DNA from: Clostridia bacterium
GTDB lineage: Bacteria; Bacillota; Clostridia; Lachnospirales; Lachnospiraceae
DNA length: 64,000 bases
Assembly (NCBI GenBank): GCA_910576325.1
Contig: CAJTIM010000025.1
Coordinates: 1 to 64,000 of the forward strand
Direction: 5' to 3'
In this document: in pieces, positions 8,513 through 16,534 of the stretch
Layout: each line of letters starts with the position of its first letter
Numbering within the stretch: position 1 is the first letter of the stretch
The notes under the pieces: generated by a model
Databases searched by the model: none
Told to the model about the DNA's origin: nothing
What the model saw: only the letters and a program-made list of their open reading frames with translations
Position numbers and translations under genes: made by a program

Positions 8513-9166
8513 TTATAGTGCAGCCTTTGTTTTTTCATATTCTTCACATTCGCTTCTCAATCTATAGAGCAAATGTGTAATTGCAAACATCAATGTTTCA
8601 TAATGCATATAATCCAAAATATTTTTATCCACAAGAATCTGAAGGCTTGCCGGAAATTCCTCATCAGACGCCCAATAGCGCAAGGACACCGGCAGAAATG
8701 GGAACATGTCTATGTCATACGCTGCATCCCCCTTATTAATTTTTCTTCCTCCCAGCTTCTCACATGCTGCGGCAAATGCCATTTCTTTTCCATCAAAGGC
8801 TTCTGCGGCATGCCCAAAGAACTGATTTCCTTTTGTCAATGAGCCTCCCTGAACAGACGAACAACTGTCTATATTTACCCACTCATGGGACAGCCTGCAA
8901 TCTTCTTTGGAATAACAAAGCACATCATAGATTGTCATAGCCTCATTATAGTTCGCCTTTTCCTCCGTTTGAAAGGAATCCTTTGACCAGGCGGCCGCTC
9001 CTGTCATCCGATGTATGCGGTACTTCCGCCCTATAAAATGAATGTAGAGGTATCTTTTGTCGTGCTCCAGTCCAAATTTTTGAATCATTTTTTCCTGATC
9101 GTATTGCAAAAAGGCCTCTGCCATCCGGTCTTTCATTTTTTCATAATTTGAAGCTCTGTTTTCCAT
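8513..9166 (-). CDS. DUF3786 domain protein
   Basis: A 217-residue soluble protein. The stretch YNEAMTIYDVLCYSKEDCRLSHEWVNIDSC and the central region ending LPVSLRYWASDEEFPASLQILVDKNILDYMHYETLMF are typical of DUF3786 proteins of anaerobes, whose function is unknown although some are linked to corrinoid or redox proteins. The start is placed at 9166, where an AAGGAA lies unusually close to the ATG. It continues the minus-strand run of small genes. Confidence 0.72.
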   Translation of the reverse strand: MENRASNYEKMKDRMAEAFLQYDQEKMIQKFGLEHDKRYLYIHFIGRKYRIHRMTGAAAWSKDSFQTEEKANYNEAMTIYDVLCYSKEDCRLSHEWVNIDSCSSVQGGSLTKGNQFFGHAAEAFDGKEMAFAAACEKLGGRKINKGDAAYDIDMFPFLPVSLRYWASDEEFPASLQILVDKNILDYMHYETLMFAITHLLYRLRSECEEYEKTKAAL

Positions 9167-9201
9167 TTCCTTTTTTATTTCGGCTTGACCGTCCTTTCAC
9201 A

Positions 9202-9771
9202 TTATAAGTCCAGCTTCATATATATAGAAGCGTCCATCGGACTGTCGTTGTAGCTCTCAATCTCATAAAATCCATATTTTCCATACATATGTATGGCGCT
9301 TTGCAGAAAAGGCAGGGTATCCAAAAGCATATGGCGGTAGCCGATTTCCTTTGCATCCTTAATAATCTGCCGAATCAGAATGTCCCCTATCCCCTGTCCC
9401 CGAAAACAGGGCCTTACATAGAGACGCTTCATCTCGCAGCTTGCTTCATCAAGCTTTTTCAAACCGATGCATCCGGCCAGATTTCCGCTGCCGCTCTTCC
9501 CTTTCTCCGGCAGCCCGTCCCCTTCTGTTATACCGCAGTTTCCATCCGTTTCAGGCCCACCGGCGTCCTCCGAAAATACATAGCACAGGTACAGCCTTCC
9601 TCCTGGCAAACCGTATTTTTTCTCGGGATGCTCCAGCTCATCCTCAAACTTCTGCACATCAAGGTATTCTTGAAATGCAGGATCTCCCTGCAGCAGCATC
9701 TCTGTGTACTCCGAAAATAACTGCCGTACCTCCTGCGGCGACTGATACGCCGACACCAATTGAACTGTCAT
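9202..9771 (-). CDS. GNAT family N-acetyltransferase
   Basis: A 189-residue acetyl-CoA-dependent acetyltransferase. The acetyl-CoA binding motif is CEMKRLYVRPCFRGQGIGDILI (about residues 112-133), followed by AKEIGYRHMLLDTLPFLQSAIHMYGKYGFYEIESY. An insertion rich in G, D and E (about residues 68-98) sits between early strands and is not usual in the family. AGGAG precedes the ATG. The substrate cannot be told from sequence. Confidence 0.88.
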   Translation of the reverse strand: MTVQLVSAYQSPQEVRQLFSEYTEMLLQGDPAFQEYLDVQKFEDELEHPEKKYGLPGGRLYLCYVFSEDAGGPETDGNCGITEGDGLPEKGKSGSGNLAGCIGLKKLDEASCEMKRLYVRPCFRGQGIGDILIRQIIKDAKEIGYRHMLLDTLPFLQSAIHMYGKYGFYEIESYNDSPMDASIYMKLDL

Positions 9772-9822
9772 ATATGAACTCCTGTCTTGATACTGTAATT
9801 TAAAGCTTCCCCACTCTTTCGT

Positions 9823-10410
9823 TTAATGAAAGATCCGATACCATTTATACCCCACACAGTAAAACAATTCCCGGGCCAGAAACGGAAGCTTTGTCTTTAA
9901 GCTGCGGTACATAGTAGTCGGCGTGGGGGAGCCGTAGGCTTCCATCCCTGTATCCTCTGCCAGCAGCATGGCGCGCTTCATGTGAAGCGGATCACTGACC
10001 ACAATAGCTGTCCGATAGCCGTTTTGCTCCATGAGCGCCTTGGAATTTTCAAGATTTTCCAAAGTAATCACAGATGCCTCCTCCATCAGAATATCTTCCT
10101 CCGAAATGCCCTGACTCAGCACATACTCCTTCGCCGTATATGCATCGGAATGTTTATTCCCTTTTGCCACTCCGCCTGTCACAATGATCTTTTTCACCAG
10201 CCCTTGCCGATACAGATCAATCCCGTGATTCAGCCGTTCCCTATATACAGGAGAAACGCCTCCGTCATAGGCCGCGGCTCCCAAGACAATGACCACATCC
10301 GCCTCACGGCTGTCGTCCCGAATGCTGTAAGCCCAGATGCTTATGATATTTTCCAGAATATAAAATAGAAATATAAAAATCGCCGATACGATGATTGTTC
10401 TTTTTTTCAT
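9823..10410 (-). CDS. YdcF-like membrane-anchored DUF218 protein
   Basis: 195 residues: one N-terminal membrane anchor (about 7-27), then a DUF218/ElyC-SanA domain. VVIVLGAAAYDGGVSPVYRERLNHGIDLY, KKIIVTGGVAKGNKHSDA, YVLSQGISEEDILMEE, NLENSKALM and VVSDPLHMKRAMLLA are the family motifs. Relatives act in envelope homeostasis, but the reaction is unknown. I start at 10410. The frame stays open much further upstream but there it runs through the MATE gene in another frame and shows no match. Confidence 0.85.
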   Translation of the reverse strand: MKKRTIIVSAIFIFLFYILENIISIWAYSIRDDSREADVVIVLGAAAYDGGVSPVYRERLNHGIDLYRQGLVKKIIVTGGVAKGNKHSDAYTAKEYVLSQGISEEDILMEEASVITLENLENSKALMEQNGYRTAIVVSDPLHMKRAMLLAEDTGMEAYGSPTPTTMYRSLKTKLPFLARELFYCVGYKWYRIFH

Positions 10411-10436
10411 GATACTTAACCCTGTTGAATGGTGCG

Positions 10437-11810
10437 TCAAATCTCCTGTTCTTTCCACATTTCCTTCAGCTCCCTTAACACAATAATCACGATCACCTGA
10501 GTCAAAACAAAGGTCAAAAGATCCGCCGCCGGCTGTGCTAATTGCAGTCCCCACAGGCCAAAAACCCCGGGCAGAATCAAAATGGCCGGAATAAAGAACA
10601 GCCCCTGTCTTCCAATCGCCGTCAGGGTGGCGCGGAAGCTGTAACCGATGGACTGGGTCAGCATATTTCCGATAATAGTAAATGCCTGCAGCGGCAGAAG
10701 CGCACACTGCATCCGCAGCGCCAGTGCGCCGATTCGAACCACCTCCGCATCCTCCCTGCGGAAGAGACGCATAATCGGCGTGGAAACGGAAAACATCACC
10801 GCGCCCATCACCAGAAGGAACACAAACGCCACCCTTCGGCAGAAATAGTAAGCCTCCAGTACACGGTCATACCGCTTCGCTCCGAAGGTAAACCCGCAGA
10901 CCGGCTGGAAGCCCTGACCGAAGCCGATAAGCGCGGAATTGATAAACATCATAATCCGCGTCACAATGGACATAGCCGCCACCGCAGCGTCCCCGAAGCC
11001 GGAGGCCGCCACATTCAGCAGCACGGAAGCCGCGCTTGCCAGTCCCTGACGTCCCAGCGTAGGCAGACCTGCGGACAATATTTCTTTATAAACCCATCCC
11101 CGCATCGTAAAATATCCCAGTCGGGGCTTTATCACATTTTCCGAGCGAAGCACCAGTACCAGCAAAATAAGAAAGCTGATAAACTGGCTGAAAATGGTGG
11201 CAACGGCCGCTCCGGAGATTCCCATGTGCAGACGGAAAATCAGAATGGGGTCCAGGATCACATTGAGGATACCGCCTGCGGTAATACCGATCATGGACAG
11301 CATGGCGTTTCCCTGAGAACGCAACTGGTTGTTAAACACAAAGGACACGGTCATATAAGGGGCGGCCAACAGAATGTATTTTCCGTAATCCTTCGCATAG
11401 GGAGCGATTGTTTTCGTAGCTCCCAGCGCCGATACCAGGGCATCGATATTCAGGATTCCGAACACGGCCAGCAAAAGGCCGAACCCCAAAGCCGTATATA
11501 CGGAGGTGGAGCATGCCCTCTGAGCCTTTTCCGATTCTTTGGCCCCCAGCATACGTGACATATAATTTCCGCTGCCCATGCCAAGGGTGAAGCCGATCGC
11601 CTGAATCATGGCCATCAGCGAAAAGTTCACTCCCACGGCACCGGATGCACTGGTGCTGAGCTGACTTACGAAAAAGGTGTCGGCCATGTTGTAGATGGAT
11701 GTGATCAGCATACTGATGACGGTGGGCACCGCAAGACGCGGAATCAGCCTGTTGATGGGCGTGTCCATCATCATTTTATATTTTTCTTCCGCAGTCATTG
11801 CCTGTTTCAT
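10437..11810 (-). CDS. MATE family efflux transporter
   Basis: A 457-residue, 12-helix multidrug and toxic compound extruder using an ion gradient. PINRLIPRLAVPTVISMLITSIYNMADTFFVSQLS is the typical MATE start, and the repeated halves are visible (QAIGFTLGMGSGNYMSRMLG, then ALIGFGQGFQPVCGFTFGAKRYDRV). GGAGG precedes the ATG. It sits between the SdpI-like gene (12 bp upstream) and the DUF218 gene (26 bp downstream), probably one transcript. The substrate is not predictable. Confidence 0.93.
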   Translation of the reverse strand: MKQAMTAEEKYKMMMDTPINRLIPRLAVPTVISMLITSIYNMADTFFVSQLSTSASGAVGVNFSLMAMIQAIGFTLGMGSGNYMSRMLGAKESEKAQRACSTSVYTALGFGLLLAVFGILNIDALVSALGATKTIAPYAKDYGKYILLAAPYMTVSFVFNNQLRSQGNAMLSMIGITAGGILNVILDPILIFRLHMGISGAAVATIFSQFISFLILLVLVLRSENVIKPRLGYFTMRGWVYKEILSAGLPTLGRQGLASAASVLLNVAASGFGDAAVAAMSIVTRIMMFINSALIGFGQGFQPVCGFTFGAKRYDRVLEAYYFCRRVAFVFLLVMGAVMFSVSTPIMRLFRREDAEVVRIGALALRMQCALLPLQAFTIIGNMLTQSIGYSFRATLTAIGRQGLFFIPAILILPGVFGLWGLQLAQPAADLLTFVLTQVIVIIVLRELKEMWKEQEI

Positions 11811-11822
11811 AGCTTCCTCCGC

Positions 11823-12200
11823 TTACCGTCTCATTCCATTGCGGTCAAAATTCTTCCGAAGCGCCCGTTCCGTGGGAAAGATGGAGCCAACTAAAAATAC
11901 ACACTGCACTATACAGATCACCCCGCCTAAGTTCCCGATTGCATCCTCACTCTGCCCTATCACAAAAAACATGGGAACAATGGATAAGGGCAGCAGGATC
12001 AGCCCGAAGATAAACCACAGCCTTCCGCAATATTGATGAGCAAATTCCCAGGTATCCCGGTTTTTGGTGGACATTCTCGTGCGGTAGCCAAATACCCCAT
12101 TGATCTCGTCCGGGATGTGATGCAGAAACATTTTCCCGAAGCCAATCATGGTAAATGGAACCATCACATTCATAAGCAGCATAAAAACCCAGAATCCCAT
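11823..12200 (-). CDS. SdpI-like small membrane protein
   Basis: 125 residues with three hydrophobic segments. The conserved SdpI block is present as GVFGYRTRMSTKNRDTWEFAHQYCGRLWF (about residues 38-66), giving the family's GYRT and W-x2-A pattern. In Bacillus, SdpI gives immunity to a killing factor; most relatives are unassigned. I use the ATG at 12200 because GGAGG is eight bases before it. Closely followed by the MATE pump. Confidence 0.78.
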   Translation of the reverse strand: MGFWVFMLLMNVMVPFTMIGFGKMFLHHIPDEINGVFGYRTRMSTKNRDTWEFAHQYCGRLWFIFGLILLPLSIVPMFFVIGQSEDAIGNLGGVICIVQCVFLVGSIFPTERALRKNFDRNGMRR

Positions 12201-12362
12201 AAGCGTTCCTCCGTTTTTCTTTATGGAAAAAAGTATACCATTTTCCAATCCCCTGTTCAACCGCGAACGGGATATATTACATGCAAAAAATACGGCGCTT
12301 TTTCAACAGCTGCGTTGATTTTTATATTTATATTCGCTGGTTTTTTGTAAAATATACGAAAT

Positions 12363-12413
12363 AATTCGCTCATTTTTTTGCGTTTCCTATAAAAAATTCG
12401 CTCATTTTTTTGC
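12363..12413. repeat. 19-bp direct repeat upstream of prs
   Basis: AATTCGCTCATTTTTTTGC occurs at 12363-12381 and again at 12395-12413, 32 bp apart (three helical turns), in the 359-bp region between the SdpI gene and prs. It may be a regulator site or promoter UP-type sequence; no protein is implicated. Confidence 0.5.
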
Positions 12414-12454
12414 AAAATGGTTGCGTTTTTCCTGTCAAAATTTCTCGGATCATC

Positions 12455-12484
12455 TTGACGTTTCCCCCCGGATAATGTTATAAA
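12455..12484 (+). promoter_or_regulatory. prs promoter
   Basis: TTGACG (12455-12460) and TATAAA (12479-12484) are separated by 18 nt, about 75 bp before the prs start. A C-run lies in the spacer. Confidence 0.65.
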
Positions 12485-12559
12485 ATTATTAGAATATTTT
12501 ATACAATTTCACATTCGGGATATCGTGCATTCGGGTACCCGCCTATTCGGAGGATCAGT

Positions 12560-13729
12560 ATGTCGGAAACCAACCAGTTTGATAATATTTTACCGGTAGC
12601 GCCCCTTAAGATCGCAGCTTTGGACAGCTGCATCGACCTTGCTAGAAAGATAGACAAGCACCTGGTAAAATTCCGTAAAACCGCCAACAAGCAGCACAGA
12701 GACAATATTTATTTTCAGGAATACGCCCAGGATTCTTATCTTGTAAAATGCTCCTGTCCCCGCTTCGGTACGGGAGAGGCCAAGGGACGCTATGAGGAGT
12801 CCGTCCGGGGCAGCGACCTTTTTATTATGGTGGACGTGTGCAACTACAGCATCACCTACACGGTCTGCGGCCATGAAAACCACATGTCGCCGGATGATCA
12901 CTACCAGGATTTAAAACGCATGATCTCCGCCGCCACCGGCAAAGCGCACCGCATCAATGTGGTGATCCCCTTCCTCTACGAAGGCCGCCAGCACAAGCGC
13001 AACAGCCGGGAATCCTTGGACTGCGCCATTGCTCTCCAGGAGCTGCGGAATATGGGAGTCAATAACATTATCACCTTCGACGCCCACGACCCCAGAGTGC
13101 AGAACGCCATTCCTTTAAACGGCTTTGACAACTTCCAGCCGCCCTACCAGTTTATCCGGGCGCTTCTGCGCACGGAACCGGATCTGAAGGTGGACAACGA
13201 TCACCTGATGATCATTGCGCCGGACGAGGGAGCTATGGAGCGGGCCGTGTATTTTTCCAATGTACTCGGCATTGATCTGGGCATGTTCTACAAACGCCGT
13301 GACTACTCTACGGTGATAGGCGGCAAGAACCCCATCGTGGCCCATGAATTTCTGGGAGATTCCCTGGTGGGCAAGGATGTGATTATCATCGACGATATGA
13401 TTTCCTCCGGTGGAAGTATGCTGGATGTGGCGAAGCAGATGAAGGAGCGGGGCGCAACCCATGTATATGTGTGCTGTACCTTCGGACTTTTTACGGATGG
13501 ATTTGATAAATTTGACGAATACTATGAGAAAGGCTATATCACCCGGATTGTGACGACCAATCTCAATTACCGCTCGCCGGAGCTTTTGTCCAAGCCTTAC
13601 TATACGGAGGCGGATATGACAAAGTTCCTGGCCAAGATTATGGACACGCTGAATCATGATTTTTCCGTGGACAGCATCAATACGCCTACGGAGAAGATCC
13701 GCAAGCTGATTGCAAAGCAGTCACGGTAA
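12560..13729 (+). CDS. prs: Ribose-phosphate pyrophosphokinase
   Basis: Makes PRPP from ribose 5-phosphate and ATP for nucleotide, histidine and tryptophan synthesis. The PRPP-binding loop is DVIIIDDMISSGGSMLDVAKQMKERGA (about residues 273-299), with DEGAMERAV, RRDYS and FDAHDPRVQNAI also present. At 389 aa it is longer than classical PRPP synthetases (about 315) and belongs to the longer clostridial variant with an N-terminal extension. GGAGG precedes the ATG. A good promoter lies at 12455 and a large terminator hairpin after the gene. Confidence 0.93.
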   Translation: MSETNQFDNILPVAPLKIAALDSCIDLARKIDKHLVKFRKTANKQHRDNIYFQEYAQDSYLVKCSCPRFGTGEAKGRYEESVRGSDLFIMVDVCNYSITYTVCGHENHMSPDDHYQDLKRMISAATGKAHRINVVIPFLYEGRQHKRNSRESLDCAIALQELRNMGVNNIITFDAHDPRVQNAIPLNGFDNFQPPYQFIRALLRTEPDLKVDNDHLMIIAPDEGAMERAVYFSNVLGIDLGMFYKRRDYSTVIGGKNPIVAHEFLGDSLVGKDVIIIDDMISSGGSMLDVAKQMKERGATHVYVCCTFGLFTDGFDKFDEYYEKGYITRIVTTNLNYRSPELLSKPYYTEADMTKFLAKIMDTLNHDFSVDSINTPTEKIRKLIAKQSR

Positions 13730-13798
13730 ACGGGCGTCCATTTGCAGAGATACTTCTGCCAGGAATATTCAAACGCAGATTAGAACGATTTAAAAAAC

Positions 13799-13912
13799 AG
13801 GGCTGTCATAACATAAGACAGCAGATTTTCACCAATGTACCGCGTCTGAAAGGCTTCTGACTGCAGGATACGGAAAAATCTGATGACTTATCTGGTGACA
13901 GCCTTTTTTAAG
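13799..13912 (+). terminator. Very long terminator hairpin after prs
   Basis: GGCTGTCA (13801-13808) pairs with TGACAGCC (right arm ending near 13903), followed by TTTTTT. Inside, ATAAG and CAGATTTT pair with their partners on the right arm, giving an imperfect stem of about 30 bp under a 40-nt apical region. It is much larger than an ordinary terminator and has an A-run on the left, so it could work in both directions or be a small structured RNA. Confidence 0.7.
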
Positions 13913-13923
13913 GAAACGGCACG

Positions 13924-14553
13924 ATGAAAATTTTAGCAATCGCAGACCAGGAATCCCGGTATCTCTGGGATGATTTCAGCAAGGAAAAGCTTTCGGAGAT
14001 TGACCTTATTGTTTCCTGCGGAGATTTAAGTCCTCTCTATCTGTCCTTTCTTGCCACCTTTTTTAAAGGTCCGGTGCTCTATGTCCACGGCAACCACGAT
14101 GCTGTCTATGAAGCTTCTCCTCCTTACGGCTGTATCTGTGTGGAGGATCAGATTTACGTCCATGAGGGGATTCGGATTCTGGGGCTGGGCGGCTCCATGC
14201 GCTACAAGGAGGGTCCCCATCAATATACGGAACGGCAGATGAACGCCCGTATCCGAAGACTGTGGTATTCTCTTAAGCGCCACAGGGGATTTGATATTCT
14301 GCTGACCCATGCGCCCGCATATCATCTCAATGATGAGGATAATCTGCCTCACCGGGGCTTTCAGGCTTTTCTCGGACTGATGGATCGCTATGCCCCCTCC
14401 TATTTTGTCCACGGACATGTGCATCTGTCCTACAATTACAAGGCTCCGCGGATTTGTACTTATAAAAACACTGCGGTTGTCAACGCCTATGAGCGGACTG
14501 TGTTTGAATTTCCGCCCATAAAGCAGCAGCCTGTCTCGCAAAAGCTTATATAA
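13924..14553 (+). CDS. Calcineurin-like metallophosphoesterase
   Basis: 209 residues with the dimetal phosphoesterase motifs in order: ILAIADQ (the usual D-x-H has Q in place of H), VSCGDLS, VHGNHD, LLTHAP and VHGHVH. It is a short cytoplasmic enzyme without a signal peptide. The next gene, a ParB-like/BMP fusion, starts 23 bases after its stop behind AAAGGAGAG, so the two are almost surely co-transcribed. This suggests a nucleotide, nucleoside or second-messenger substrate, but that is inference. Confidence 0.85.
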   Translation: MKILAIADQESRYLWDDFSKEKLSEIDLIVSCGDLSPLYLSFLATFFKGPVLYVHGNHDAVYEASPPYGCICVEDQIYVHEGIRILGLGGSMRYKEGPHQYTERQMNARIRRLWYSLKRHRGFDILLTHAPAYHLNDEDNLPHRGFQAFLGLMDRYAPSYFVHGHVHLSYNYKAPRICTYKNTAVVNAYERTVFEFPPIKQQPVSQKLI

Positions 14554-14576
14554 ATCAAAAGGAGAGCTTATATAGA

Positions 14577-16481
14577 ATGGAAGAATACGCAAAAGCAAGA
14601 AAATCAGCGCAAAGAGCATACCGAACTTCTCTCCTGAAAGGAAGCTACCCCTATCTGCAGGTTCTGGATGAGATCCTTTCCTTTACAAAGACCTCCTCGG
14701 AGGTGGATTTGGGTCTGGTGGAAATTCCTCTGGATCAGATTGCGGGAACAAAAACCGCCGGGCGGACCACCGCCTTTGCCAGCAATTTTATGCCTCTGCT
14801 TCCCGAGGATACGGAGTTTGCCGCCAAGTGGGTCTCTCTTTATCATGCCCATCTGAACGAGGGCATCCGTGATCCCATCAAAGCCTGTGAATTTATGAAC
14901 CGTTTTTATGTGATTGAAGGCAACAAGCGGGTCAGCGTTTTGAAGTATTCCGGGGCTGTGAGCATTTTCGGGCAGGTGACGCGGATTCTGCCTGCCAAAA
15001 ATGACTCCAAGGAGGTTCGTATCTACTATGAATTTCTGGATTTCTACAAGCTGACCTCCATCAACTACCTCTGGTTCAGTCAGGAAGGCAGCTTTCCCAA
15101 GCTTTTAAGGCTTGTGGGGGCTAAGCCGGATCAGGTGTGGACGGATGATGAAAAGCTTGATTTTCATTCCGCCTATATTCATTTTACGGATGTATTTGAG
15201 GAAAAAGGGGGACGGAAGCTCTCTCTCACCTTTGGCGACGCCTTTCTTCTCTATCTGGAGATTTACGGATATGAAAATATGTGGGAGAAATCCCACGGCC
15301 AGATACGAAGCGAGATGGCAAAGCTCTGGAAAGACTTTCAGCTCTATCCCGGGAAGGCGCCTTTAGAGCTTAGTATGCAGCCCGGAGCCGAGGCTCAAAA
15401 GCCTGTGATCAGCCGGCTGCTTCCTGTGGCGCCTGCTCCCTTAAAAATCGCATTTCTTCACGATAAGACGATGGAAACCTCCAGCTGGACTTACGGACAT
15501 GAGCTTGGAAGGCAGCATTTGAATCAGGTGTTCGGCGATCAGGTGGAGACGCTCTGCTTCGACAATATCAACACGGAAGAGCTTGGCCTTAAAACCATTG
15601 AGGAGGCGGCCCTGAAAGGATGCAAGGTAATCTTCACCACGACCCCGAAGCTTTTGGGGGCAAGCATTAAGGCCGCTATCCATTGCCCGGAGGTGAAGCT
15701 TTTAAACTGCTCTCTTCAAACCTACAGCGGGCATCTTCGGACTTACTACGGCAGGCTTTATGAGGCGAAGTTTCTCACCGGCGCCCTGGCCGGGATTCTC
15801 ACGGACAGTCCTCTTGTGGGCTATCTGGCGGATTACCCCATCTTCGGCATGACGGCCAATATCAATGCTTTTGCCCTGGGTGTGAAAATGACCAATCCTG
15901 AGGCAAGGGTGCATCTGGAGTGGGCTACGGTGAAGGACAGGAATCCGGATGAGATTTTCCGGGCCAAGGGGATTTCTTATATATCAGGGCAGGATTTGAT
16001 TACGCCTCAGTATGCCTCACGGAAGTTCGGGCTTTATGATATCCGGGACGGACATATGGTCAATGTGGCCTCTCCTATCTGGCACTGGGGAAAGTTTTAT
16101 GAGCGAATTGTCCGGGATATTCTGAACGGGGCATGGAAGAAAAAGGATACCCAGACAAAGGCGGTTCATTACTGGTGGGGAATTTCCTCTGGAATGATTG
16201 ATGTGATCTGCTCCAAGAATCTTCCTGCCGGGTCGCGGTGGCTTTTGGAGCTGATTAAAAGGGAGATCGCACAGGACGGGTACAATCCGTTTTCGGCTTC
16301 TCTTACCGCACAGGACGGGACGGTAAAGAATACGGCCGGAAACTGCCTGTCTCCTGAGGAAATTATTACCATGAACTGGCTTCTTGACAATGTGGAGGGG
16401 GAGATTCCTTCCTTTGAGGATTTGGTGGAGGAGGCGCAGCCTATGGTGGTTCTGCAGGGACTTCGGCCGCCGGTACGGTAG
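14577..16481 (+). CDS. Cytoplasmic fusion: ParB-like domain plus BMP-type ligand-binding domain
   Basis: 634 residues, no signal peptide and no lipobox. Residues about 48-145 resemble a ParB/sulfiredoxin-fold domain: VEIPLDQIAGTKTAGR, then GIRDPI, then FYVIEGNKRVSVLKYSGAV, like the G-x-x-R signature of ParB. After a linker with Trp-rich helices, residues about 288-600 match the basic membrane protein (BMP/PnrA) periplasmic-binding fold that binds purine nucleosides in ABC systems: LKIAFLHDK, YDNIN-like region, CKVIFTTTPKLLGASIKAA, YYGRLYEAKFLTGALAGILT and VGYLADYPIFGMTANINAFALGVKMTNPEARV. Being cytoplasmic, it may sense a nucleoside rather than import it. Closely follows the metallophosphoesterase. 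The ParB-like assignment is from motif reading only. Confidence 0.7.
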   Translation: MEEYAKARKSAQRAYRTSLLKGSYPYLQVLDEILSFTKTSSEVDLGLVEIPLDQIAGTKTAGRTTAFASNFMPLLPEDTEFAAKWVSLYHAHLNEGIRDPIKACEFMNRFYVIEGNKRVSVLKYSGAVSIFGQVTRILPAKNDSKEVRIYYEFLDFYKLTSINYLWFSQEGSFPKLLRLVGAKPDQVWTDDEKLDFHSAYIHFTDVFEEKGGRKLSLTFGDAFLLYLEIYGYENMWEKSHGQIRSEMAKLWKDFQLYPGKAPLELSMQPGAEAQKPVISRLLPVAPAPLKIAFLHDKTMETSSWTYGHELGRQHLNQVFGDQVETLCFDNINTEELGLKTIEEAALKGCKVIFTTTPKLLGASIKAAIHCPEVKLLNCSLQTYSGHLRTYYGRLYEAKFLTGALAGILTDSPLVGYLADYPIFGMTANINAFALGVKMTNPEARVHLEWATVKDRNPDEIFRAKGISYISGQDLITPQYASRKFGLYDIRDGHMVNVASPIWHWGKFYERIVRDILNGAWKKKDTQTKAVHYWWGISSGMIDVICSKNLPAGSRWLLELIKREIAQDGYNPFSASLTAQDGTVKNTAGNCLSPEEIITMNWLLDNVEGEIPSFEDLVEEAQPMVVLQGLRPPVR

Positions 16482-16498
16482 ATAGATAATATATTACG

Positions 16499-16525
16499 AT
16501 GGGACTGCCTTACGGCAGCCCCATT
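16499..16525. terminator. Bidirectional terminator between convergent genes
   Basis: TGGGACTGCC-TTAC-GGCAGCCCCA forms a 10-bp stem. The single mismatch on the plus strand becomes a G-U pair on the minus strand, so it fits the lysozyme gene best; TTATTCTTTC follows on the plus strand. Confidence 0.7.
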
Positions 16526-16534
16526 ATTCTTTCA

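Noticed and set aside
10542..11558. Plus-strand open frame (338 codons) opposite the MATE gene
   Set aside because: Antisense shadow of a strongly supported membrane transporter; no ribosome site and no family features.
14026..14619. Minus-strand open frame (197 codons) opposite the metallophosphoesterase
   Set aside because: Antisense shadow; the plus-strand gene has all phosphoesterase motifs and a ribosome site.
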